From: an uncultured Christensenella sp.
GTDB taxonomy: Bacteria > Bacillota > Clostridia > Christensenellales > Borkfalkiaceae
Length of the DNA stretch: 64,000 nucleotides
Assembly: GCA_910585785.1 (NCBI GenBank)
Contig: CAJUEV010000002.1
Location: 1 to 64,000 of the forward strand
Reading direction: 5' to 3'
How positions within the stretch are numbered: position 1 is the first letter of the stretch; each line of letters begins with the position of its first letter. A model generated the notes under the pieces. The model made no database searches. It was given only the letters and a program-made list of their open reading frames with translations, and was not told the DNA's origin. A program made the position numbers and the translations under genes. Shown one piece after another: positions 57,559-64,000 of this stretch.

Positions 57559-58659
57559 TTACTGCTTTTTGAAGATTATTTTTTGCGCCTTCCAACGGGC
57601 GGCTTTATCAACTTCTTCCAACTGTCTGAAACTTACCGCCTCGTCGCGGGGAGTGGTTGATATAACGCCGGAAACCACGTCATATATGGCGGTAAATTTT
57701 ATTTTTCCGTCCAAAAACGCTTTTACGGCAACCTCGTCGGCGGCGTTAAGCGCGCAGGGCAGCGTTCCGCCTTCCTTCGCACAGGTCAAAGCCAAATCGT
57801 ACAAAGGATAGTCCTTGCGGCACAACGGCTCAAACTGTAACGAAAACGCTTTTTTGAAGTTTAGCGGCTCTACCGACGTCGGCAACCTCTGCGGATATGA
57901 AAGCGCAAGGCTTATGGGAACTTCCATAGTCGGCGCCCCCATCTGCGCAAGCAAAGCGCCGTCCTTAAACTCTACAAGCGAATGCACCACGCTTTGCGGC
58001 TGTATAACCGTTTCTATCTTAGAGTACGGCGCGCCGAAAAGCGCGTGCGCTTCAATTACTTCATACCCCTTGTTAAGCAGCGTTGCGCTGTCAACGGTAA
58101 TTTTTTTGCCCATCTTCCACGTGGGGTGGTTAAGCGCCTGTTCGGGCGTTACCTCGCTTAGTTCCTTTTGGCTTTTGCCGCGGAACGCGCCCCCGCTCGC
58201 CGTAATTATCAACCGCTTGAATTGCGTCTTTTTGTCAAAATGAAAGCACTGCCAAATTGCGGAGTGTTCGCTGTCAACGGGAATTATTTCCACCCCGTTG
58301 CGCTCGGCAAGCCTTGTTACAACGTCGCCGCCGCAAACCAAAGTTTCTTTATTTGCAAGCGCAAGCGTTTTGCCCGCGCGTATCGCTTTAAGGCTGTATT
58401 CCAGCCCCGCAAAGCCACCGGCGGCGTTAAAAACCAAATCCGCGCTATGCCAGTCCGCCGCGGCAAGCGCCGCTTCCTTTTCCACCGAAGCGACGGCGTT
58501 ATGCTCGGGCTTGAACTCCCTGACCTGCCTTGAAAACTCCACGGAAGCATTTTGCGCCGCCAACGCGACTATTTTATACTTTGCGGGATTTCTTCTTACA
58601 ACGTCAAGCACCTGTTTGCCAATAGAACCGGTTGAACCTATCAAAGCAATGTTTTTCAT
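57559..58659 (-). CDS. dxr: 1-deoxy-D-xylulose 5-phosphate reductoisomerase
   Basis: 366 residues. NADPH-dependent second step of the MEP isoprenoid pathway. Nucleotide motif GSTGSIGKQVLDVV, active-site PVDSEHSAIWQCF, SGGAFRGK and VIEAHALFGAPYSKIETV are intact. Start ATG at 58659. A terminator hairpin (58700-58716) lies between cdsA and dxr. Confidence 0.97.
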   Translation of the reverse strand: MKNIALIGSTGSIGKQVLDVVRRNPAKYKIVALAAQNASVEFSRQVREFKPEHNAVASVEKEAALAAADWHSADLVFNAAGGFAGLEYSLKAIRAGKTLALANKETLVCGGDVVTRLAERNGVEIIPVDSEHSAIWQCFHFDKKTQFKRLIITASGGAFRGKSQKELSEVTPEQALNHPTWKMGKKITVDSATLLNKGYEVIEAHALFGAPYSKIETVIQPQSVVHSLVEFKDGALLAQMGAPTMEVPISLALSYPQRLPTSVEPLNFKKAFSLQFEPLCRKDYPLYDLALTCAKEGGTLPCALNAADEVAVKAFLDGKIKFTAIYDVVSGVISTTPRDEAVSFRQLEEVDKAARWKAQKIIFKKQ

Positions 58660-58699
58660 ATTTATTATACCCGAAAAATTTTATTTAATGACTAAAAAC

Positions 58700-58716
58700 G
58701 CCGCCTGAAAGGCGGC
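58700..58716 (-). terminator. Hairpin between cdsA and dxr
   Basis: GCCGCC-TGAAA-GGCGGC; the minus strand continues GTTTTTAG. It may partially end the cdsA transcript, with a new start for dxr-rseP. Confidence 0.75.
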
Positions 58717-58760
58717 TTTTGCGTTTATTTTAAATTTTAACCGCTTTTCGGCAATATCTT

Positions 58761-59765
58761 TTAAGAAATTATTGAACCGAAAGCAAACAACACCAATACT
58801 CCGCAATACAGCATACTGTCAAATCTGTCCAGCACTCCGCCGTGCCCGGGCAAAAGGTTGCCCATATCCTTTATGCCGCACTCGCGCTTGATTGCGCTTT
58901 CAAACAAGTCGCCAATCATTGCAAGAATAGACGTACCCAATCCCACCAGAACAAACGTCACAAGCGGATGAATTTTTTCACTGGAAAATACAAGATAAAC
59001 TTCGTTAAATCTCCAAAGATAAACGTTATTGTTTATCCCGCCGAACCAATACATAACATAATATGCGACTATCGCGCCCAGTATACCGCCGATTATGCCG
59101 CCGACCGCGCCAATAACCGTCTTGTTGGGGGAAAGTTGCGGGGCAAGTTTCAACGGTATCCAACGCTTAAACAACGTACCCACTATATACGCACCGGCGT
59201 CGGTAAACACTGTGCACAAAATAAGCACAAGCATCGCCACCATAGAGTTTTGCGGCAAATGGTTTATGGACGCAAGCAAAGCGGGCAAAACGCCGCAGTA
59301 CATCATACAGAACACGCAGGAAATAGTTCCTCTTACCGAACTTCTTACGTGGTCGAAAACGGAAGTTGCCGCAAGGCACATAAAATATACCGCAAACGCG
59401 CACGCCACGGCAAGCAAGCCCGCCTGCCAGGTCATTTCAAGTATGACGCACAAAGGCACTACCACCGCGCAAAAAGCAATGGTAAATGTGCGCTGCGCAA
59501 ACGAAATTTTTTTGTCCTGAGAGTTTTGCCTTCCGTCTATCGCGCGAAGAAATTCCAGACAGCCGATAACGGCAATGCCGCAAAACACTATATCAAAGCC
59601 GAGCGAGCCCCAATAAATTATAGTGCCGAAAACGGCTTCCGTGCGCGGAATACACCACTTCATTGCGCACAGCGCAACTACTATAACCACGTATATTACC
59701 GAAGTAAGCGTTCGTTTAAACGTAGAACTGTCCTTTGTTTTGTTTTTTACAGTTTCCAAAATCAA
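58761..59765 (-). CDS. cdsA: Phosphatidate cytidylyltransferase
   Basis: 334 residues, about eight membrane helices. Makes CDP-diacylglycerol for phospholipids. The C-terminal signature is SAIKRECGIKDMGNLLPGHGG followed by VLDR. The N-terminus is longer than usual by about 40 residues. Starts 30 bp after the uppS end. Confidence 0.95.
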   Translation of the reverse strand: MILETVKNKTKDSSTFKRTLTSVIYVVIVVALCAMKWCIPRTEAVFGTIIYWGSLGFDIVFCGIAVIGCLEFLRAIDGRQNSQDKKISFAQRTFTIAFCAVVVPLCVILEMTWQAGLLAVACAFAVYFMCLAATSVFDHVRSSVRGTISCVFCMMYCGVLPALLASINHLPQNSMVAMLVLILCTVFTDAGAYIVGTLFKRWIPLKLAPQLSPNKTVIGAVGGIIGGILGAIVAYYVMYWFGGINNNVYLWRFNEVYLVFSSEKIHPLVTFVLVGLGTSILAMIGDLFESAIKRECGIKDMGNLLPGHGGVLDRFDSMLYCGVLVLFAFGSIIS

Positions 59766-59795
59766 CTAATCCTCTAAAAATAATATTCCCCTTAT

Positions 59796-60485
59796 TCACA
59801 CGTTTCCAAACCGTCTGTCCCTGCGCGCAAACTCGTCAAGCGCAGCGTCGAACTCGGCGTCCGAAAAATCGGGGAAAAGTATATCGCAAAAATAAAGTTC
59901 CGCATACGCCGCCTGAAAAGTAAGAAAGTTTGACAGGCGCTTTTCTCCGCCCGTCCTTATTATAAAGTCGGGGTCGGGTATGCCGTCCGTATACAAAAAT
60001 TTTGCAAATTCTTCCGCGCAAAGTTTTTTGCCGTTTTCAACCGCAAGATTTACGGCGCGCAGAATTTCGGACCGTGTTCCGTAATTTATTGCAAAAATAA
60101 GCGTAAACTGCGCGTCTGCGGGCGAATTTTCTTCCCCCTCGCGCAACAGTGCGGCAACGTCCTCGGGCAATGCCGACAAATCGCCAATCACCTTCACGGC
60201 GGAACCTTTTTTATATAGTTTTTTTACGTTCGATTTAAAATATTTTCTGAAAAGGTTGTATAAGCCTTCGACTTCCTCTTTCGGACGGGCAAGATTTTCC
60301 GTGGAAAGAGTGTACGCCGTAAGATATTTTACACCCCGCGCTTTTGCGTGCTCGGCAAGCCCTATCATTCGGTTCATTCCCGCGTTATGCCCGTAAGACC
60401 TGGGCATATGCCGCAGTTTAGCCCACCTGCCGTTGCCGTCCATAATCAGCCCGACGTGCCGCGGAAGTACTTCTTTGCCTTCCAT
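59796..60485 (-). CDS. uppS: Undecaprenyl diphosphate synthase
   Basis: 229 residues. Makes the lipid carrier for peptidoglycan. Motif LIMDGNGRWAKLRHMPRSYG (catalytic Asp), RTGGEKRLSNFLTFQAAYAE with the Arg residues and FPDFSDAEFDAALDEFARR. The ATG at 60485 overlaps the frr stop (TGATG); a frame to 60545 would lie inside frr and is rejected. Confidence 0.96.
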   Translation of the reverse strand: MEGKEVLPRHVGLIMDGNGRWAKLRHMPRSYGHNAGMNRMIGLAEHAKARGVKYLTAYTLSTENLARPKEEVEGLYNLFRKYFKSNVKKLYKKGSAVKVIGDLSALPEDVAALLREGEENSPADAQFTLIFAINYGTRSEILRAVNLAVENGKKLCAEEFAKFLYTDGIPDPDFIIRTGGEKRLSNFLTFQAAYAELYFCDILFPDFSDAEFDAALDEFARRDRRFGNV

Positions 60486-61057
60486 CAAACGGTCATTATC
60501 TCCTTTTCCTTGGCTGCGGTTGCGGCGTCTATTTCCGCAATGCAATCGGAAACGTATTTTTCCACGTCCTTTTCATACGAAGCAAATTCGTCCTCGGAAA
60601 GCAGTTTTTCGTTTTTAAGTTTTTTGAAGTTTTCCAACGCGTCGCGGCGGATATTGCGCGCGGCTATTTTAGAATCCTCGCCCATCTTGCGGATTTGCTT
60701 TGACAAATCGCGGCGTCTTTCTTCGGTAAGTTGGGGAAAAGCAAGCCTAATCACCTTGCCGTCGTTGGTGGGCGTTATACCTATGTTTGAAGTTTGAATA
60801 GCCTTTTCAATCGCCTTTAAAAGGGACATATCCCAGGGGGAAATTACAAGACACCTGCCTTCCTGAACGGATATGTTCGAAGTTTGGTTTACAGGCGTAG
60901 GCGCGCCGTAATAGTCCACCATAATTTTATCCAGAATATGCGGATTTGCACGTCCCGCGCGTACCGCGGCAAAATCTTCTTTAAGCACGCTGACCGTTTT
61001 TGAAAGTTTGTCGTCAAGAACGAGTATTATTTCTTCTACCTGTTCGCTGTCAATCAT
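60485..61057 (-). CDS. frr: Ribosome-recycling factor
   Basis: 190 residues. Splits post-termination ribosomes with EF-G. VRAGRANPHILDKIMVDYYG, TPVNQTSNISVQEGR and the helical end are conserved. Follows a hypothetical membrane gene rather than pyrH directly. Confidence 0.97.
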   Translation of the reverse strand: MIDSEQVEEIILVLDDKLSKTVSVLKEDFAAVRAGRANPHILDKIMVDYYGAPTPVNQTSNISVQEGRCLVISPWDMSLLKAIEKAIQTSNIGITPTNDGKVIRLAFPQLTEERRRDLSKQIRKMGEDSKIAARNIRRDALENFKKLKNEKLLSEDEFASYEKDVEKYVSDCIAEIDAATAAKEKEIMTV

Positions 61058-61122
61058 TTATAAATGCTCCTTGGGATTGTTATTATTATGTTTATTTTTA
61101 AGTTTTAAAAACCTGCTTTTGT

Positions 61123-61704
61123 TTAAGCAGCGGGCTGCTCGGCAGCCGCCAACTTTTCGGTTTTTCTTTCAATAGCAAACGAGGCTATAAGCGTCACCGT
61201 GATTATCGCAAAATATATCAACTGCTGAATTAACTGTGCGACTATGCCGGAATACAAAATAAATTCTTCCGCGTCAAAAGAAGAAATTATGCCCGGCAAT
61301 TCGTCCCTGTGATAATCATAATTGTCGTTATAATACTCTTTCCACTTGCATACCGTGGCGATTATCAAAACAAGAAACAATACCGTAACGGCTATGTCGA
61401 CTACAAACGCAAACACCTTTTTTGTAGGTTTTTTTGCAAAAAAAGCGGATATGCCGGCAATTATTCCGCATATTGCGAATACTACGCCGACCAGACTTAT
61501 TACCGCCAAAGGTTTTTGAAGGGCTTCAAATTCTTCCGCTAACATATAAACAGTTTCGCCGTTGACTATTTTATAGTAATAATAAGGTGTATAGCAAAGA
61601 AACTCTATCGAGTTATACAACGTGGCAAACGCGTTTACAATTGCGGCAAACAGCGCAATAATCAAAAAAATCGCTAAAATTTTCTGCTTGTTGATTTTAT
61701 GCAT
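61123..61704 (-). CDS. Hypothetical membrane protein
   Basis: 193 residues with four hydrophobic segments (about residues 8-30, 65-90, 97-120 and 150-178) and a short Lys/Ala tail. No family recognised. It sits inside the pyrH-frr pair, 11 bp after pyrH, where other Firmicutes have no gene, so it is an insertion specific to this lineage. Confidence 0.7.
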   Translation of the reverse strand: MHKINKQKILAIFLIIALFAAIVNAFATLYNSIEFLCYTPYYYYKIVNGETVYMLAEEFEALQKPLAVISLVGVVFAICGIIAGISAFFAKKPTKKVFAFVVDIAVTVLFLVLIIATVCKWKEYYNDNYDYHRDELPGIISSFDAEEFILYSGIVAQLIQQLIYFAIITVTLIASFAIERKTEKLAAAEQPAA

Positions 61705-61715
61705 AACGTTATACC

Positions 61716-62426
61716 TTAATTATTGTCGATAATAGTGCCTATACGTTCGCCGCACACGGCTTTTATGATGGAGTTTTCCTCGTCCAGCCCGAAAGCAAGC
61801 ACGGGAATTCCGTTTTCCATACACATAGTCGCGGCAGTGGTGTCCATTGCCTTTATTCCGTTATTAATAATGTCGATATATCTTATATGTTCGTATTTTT
61901 TCGCTTTGGGGTTAAGTTTGGGGTCGCTGTCGTAAATTCCGTCAATATTTTTTGCCATCAACAGCAAATTTGCCTGAATTTCGCACGCCCTCTGCGCCGC
62001 GGCGGTATCGGTAGAGCAATACGGATTGCCCGTTCCGCAAGCCATAATAACCACTCTGCCCTTTTCAAAATGGTGCAAAGCCTTTCTTAAAATGTACGGC
62101 TCGGCAACAGAAGTCATAATAAGCGCCGTCTGTACTCGCGTGGGTATTCCGCGTTGTTCCAAAGCGTCCATCATTGCAAGCGAGTTCATAACGGTGGCAA
62201 GCATACCCATATGGTCGGCAGTGGTTCTGTCCATCTGCTTGCCCTGCCTTCCGCGCCAGAAGTTGCCCCCGCCTATTACAAGCGCGATTTCCACGCCCAT
62301 ATCGTGCACGGTTTTAATCTGCTCGACCACGCGGGAGATAACCGTTTCGTCAAGGCCGTGCCCCTGAGGACCGGCAAGCGCCTCTCCTGAAAGTTTAATT
62401 AAAACTCTTTTATACTCGGGCTTCAT
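61716..62426 (-). CDS. pyrH: Uridylate kinase
   Basis: 236 residues. Phosphorylates UMP. LIKLSGEALAG, IGGGNFWRGR and the TDTAAAQRACEIQANLLLMA block are conserved. First gene of the pyrH-frr-uppS-cdsA-dxr-rseP array; rpsB and tsf, usually upstream, are not present. Confidence 0.97.
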   Translation of the reverse strand: MKPEYKRVLIKLSGEALAGPQGHGLDETVISRVVEQIKTVHDMGVEIALVIGGGNFWRGRQGKQMDRTTADHMGMLATVMNSLAMMDALEQRGIPTRVQTALIMTSVAEPYILRKALHHFEKGRVVIMACGTGNPYCSTDTAAAQRACEIQANLLLMAKNIDGIYDSDPKLNPKAKKYEHIRYIDIINNGIKAMDTTAATMCMENGIPVLAFGLDEENSIIKAVCGERIGTIIDNN

Positions 62427-62454
62427 TTTGAATTTTATTACCTCACTCTAAGAC

Positions 62455-62483
62455 AGTATATCATTAAGTCAAATAAATTTCAA
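62455..62483 (-). promoter_or_regulatory. pyrH operon promoter
   Basis: Minus-strand TTGAAA (plus 62478-62483) and TATACT (plus 62455-62460), 17-bp spacer, TG before the -10. The ribosome site AGTGAGG follows. Confidence 0.7.
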
Positions 62484-62608
62484 CAATTATAAACAAAAAT
62501 CCAAAACAAAGTTTAATTTGTACAAGCAATATTTAAATTATTGTTGAATATACCCCATATTTCGGCAAAAACATACGCTTTTTTTAAGTTTACGCCATAA
62601 AACGCCCT

Positions 62609-62644
62609 AAGCGCGCCGCGCGGTAAACTCCGCGCGGCGCGCTT
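62609..62644. terminator. Hairpin after prfA
   Basis: AAGCGCGCCGCGCGG pairs with CCGCGCGGCGCGCTT around TAAACT. T-runs lie on the prfA side rather than after the stem, so it is a very stable stem with an uncertain terminator role. Confidence 0.65.
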
Positions 62645-62651
62645 AAAAAAA

Positions 62652-63731
62652 TTATTCTTCGCCTGCAAGTCTTGCCTCGCGGTCGGCAACCGCAAGCGCT
62701 TCAATCATTCCCTCTATGTCCCCCATAATAAAAGTATCCAACGAATAAAGCGAAAGCCCTATTCTGTGGTCCGTTACCCGCCCTTGCGGAAAGTTGTAGG
62801 TGCGTATGCGCTCGCTTCTGTCGCCCGTACCCACCAACGATTTTCTGTGTTCGTCGTAAGCGGAACGGTTTTGCGAATTGTAAAAGTCGTAAAGTCTTGA
62901 ACGCAGCACCTTAAACGCTTTGTCCTTGTTTTTTAACTGACTGCGCTCGTCCTGACAGGTTACCACAAGCCCCGTGGGGAAATGGGTAATGCGTATCGCC
63001 GTTTCCGTCTTGTTTACTTTTTGTCCGCCCGCACCCGATGAACGGTAAACGTCCACGCGAATATCCTCGTCGCGGATTTCCACCTCAACGTCCTCCGCTT
63101 CGGGCAAAACCGCCACCGTTGCGGTTGAAGTGTGCACCCTTCCCTGCGACTCGGTTTCGGGCACGCGCTGAACGCGGTGCACCCCGCTTTCAAATTTAAG
63201 CTGCTTGTACGCGTCTTTGCCTGAAACGTTGAAAACCACTTCCTTTATGCCGCCCAATTCCGTTTCGTTTACGTCCACAACCTCCGTTTTAAGCCTGTGC
63301 CTTTCGCAATAGTTCAAGTACATTCTGTAAAGTTCGTAAGCGAACAAAGCGGCTTCTTCGCCGCCCGCGCCGCCGCGGATTTCCACAATACAGTTTCTGT
63401 CGTCGTTTTTGTCCTTAGGCAACAGCAAAACTTTGAGTTCGTCGCGCAAAACTTCAAGTTTTTCTTTACAGTCGCGCACTTCCGCCTGAAACATTTCGCG
63501 CATTTCGGCGTCCGTTTCCGTCCTTTCCGCTTCCGCCGCCGCGTTCATCTGCCTTTCCGCCTCAGCATACTCGGCGTATTTTTGCGCGGTTTCGGCAATT
63601 TCCGCCTGCGCTTTGGCTGTTTTTGTCCACTCTGCGGTGTCCGAAATTACCGCAGGGTCCGCCATTTTTTGGGACAGCTCTTCATACCGCGCGTAAATAT
63701 CCTTTAATTTTAAAATCATTTTATCTGCCAT
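62652..63731 (-). CDS. prfA: Peptide chain release factor 1
   Basis: 359 residues. GGQ peptidyl-tRNA hydrolysis motif in SSGAGGQKVNKTETAIR and the stop-codon reading tripeptide PET (RVPETESQGR) typical of RF1 (UAA/UAG). Follows prmC, whose product methylates the GGQ glutamine. Confidence 0.97.
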   Translation of the reverse strand: MADKMILKLKDIYARYEELSQKMADPAVISDTAEWTKTAKAQAEIAETAQKYAEYAEAERQMNAAAEAERTETDAEMREMFQAEVRDCKEKLEVLRDELKVLLLPKDKNDDRNCIVEIRGGAGGEEAALFAYELYRMYLNYCERHRLKTEVVDVNETELGGIKEVVFNVSGKDAYKQLKFESGVHRVQRVPETESQGRVHTSTATVAVLPEAEDVEVEIRDEDIRVDVYRSSGAGGQKVNKTETAIRITHFPTGLVVTCQDERSQLKNKDKAFKVLRSRLYDFYNSQNRSAYDEHRKSLVGTGDRSERIRTYNFPQGRVTDHRIGLSLYSLDTFIMGDIEGMIEALAVADREARLAGEE

Positions 63732-63750
63732 AATTCAAACCGCATAAATA

Positions 63751-63803
63751 TTGCCGTAAAAAATCCTGCACGAAAAACTATTTCGCTGATTCTTTACGGC
63801 AAT
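63751..63803. terminator. Inverted repeat between prmC and prfA
   Basis: TTGCCGTAAA and TTTACGGCAA form a long-loop stem with T-run on the plus strand. In the minus direction it lies within the prmC-prfA spacer and could be a weak attenuator or simply structural. Confidence 0.4.
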
Positions 63804-63840
63804 TTTTTTAATATTAACGTTGCGCGCGTAATTTTGCAAA

Positions 63841-64000
63841 TTAAAAAACTATTTTTACAAACCTTTCCACGCCGCTTAAATCTTTTAAAACTATCGCGTA
63901 ATCGCGCTTGGGGAAAATCTTCAAAATCGCTTCCGTCTGCCCCTCGCCGCACTCCACAATCAACATTCCGTCGCGCGTAAGATAATTGCGCACGTATTTT
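63841..64000 (-). CDS. prmC: Release factor glutamine methyltransferase PrmC (C-terminal fragment)
   Basis: 53 C-terminal codons are present, the rest lies beyond base 64000. KYVRNYLTRDGMLIVECGEG followed by DLSGVERFVKIVF matches the last Rossmann strands of PrmC (…LIFEIG… DLAG…). PrmC methylates the GGQ Gln of release factors; the next gene is prfA, supporting the call. Confidence 0.85.
   Translation of the reverse strand, partial: KYVRNYLTRDGMLIVECGEGQTEAILKIFPKRDYAIVLKDLSGVERFVKIVF

Noticed and set aside
62513..62704. Minus frame of 63 codons spanning the prfA end and the following hairpin
   Set aside because: It overlaps prfA in another frame and passes through the stable hairpin; composition looks like a shadow.
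1..64000. CRISPR arrays, insertion sequences, prophage genes, tRNA or rRNA genes
   Set aside because: No regularly spaced repeats, no transposase or integrase frames, no cloverleaf-like sequences or rRNA segments were seen by eye.

Overview
The window reads as a continuous piece of chromosome from an anaerobic, low-to-mid GC Gram-positive bacterium of the Bacillota, most likely class Clostridia. The evidence is the Firmicutes-type gene order (ylxM-ffh-rpsP-khpA-rimM-trmD-ylqF-rnhB; topA-trmFO-hslV-hslU; pyrH-frr-uppS-cdsA-dxr-rseP; divergent rpmB/yloU-fakA-recG), AddAB instead of RecBCD, a NiaR regulator, a TPP riboswitch in front of an ECF thiamine S-component, and a trimeric NADH-linked [FeFe] hydrogenase (HydABC). 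No oxygen-dependent respiratory gene is visible. All sizeable genes look intact; dnaJ and prmC are cut by the window ends.

Layout. 1-3.4 kb: dnaJ-dnaK-grpE chaperone operon, without hrcA or a CIRCE element nearby. 3.5-4.4 kb: a divergent XRE regulator and zinc-finger membrane protein. 4.4-8.5 kb: NAD block, with a pnuC-type transporter behind an attenuator-like leader, convergent with nadB-nadC-niaR, whose promoter lies in a four-half-site operator. 8.5-20.2 kb: small conserved genes, the addB-addA recombination nuclease, a lipoprotein and a 2-hydroxyacid dehydrogenase cluster. 20.3-23.1 kb: a two-gene type II restriction-modification unit. 23.2-27.3 kb: hydC-hydB-hydA. 27.5-28.1 kb: a second divergent XRE/Cys-rich pair. 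28.1-46.5 kb: a long minus-strand housekeeping array (trxA, hisS, a Sel1-repeat protein, hslUV, trmFO, topA, dprA, yifB, rplS, rnhB, ylqF, trmD, rimM, khpA, rpsP, ffh, ylxM). 46.5-47.7 kb: a small regulated ORF and a strong-promoter, highly structured RNA that I cannot assign to a class. 47.7-56.3 kb: cation/proton antiporter, recG, fakA, yloU, rpmB, a third XRE/Cys-rich pair, a YfbR-like nucleotidase and riboswitch-thiT. 56.4-64 kb: the isoprenoid/phospholipid/translation operon (pyrH to rseP), then prfA and prmC.

Almost all housekeeping genes are on the minus strand. The plus-strand genes are mainly regulators, transporters, the restriction-modification unit and small ORFs, plus rpmB. Several plus-strand genes are separated from convergent neighbours by strong bidirectional hairpin terminators.

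The most interesting unexplained items are the structured RNA at about 47.14-47.56 kb, the thrice-repeated divergent XRE/zinc-protein architecture with an inverted repeat built into the overlapping promoters, and the leader in front of pnuC that ends in a complete intrinsic terminator just before the start codon.
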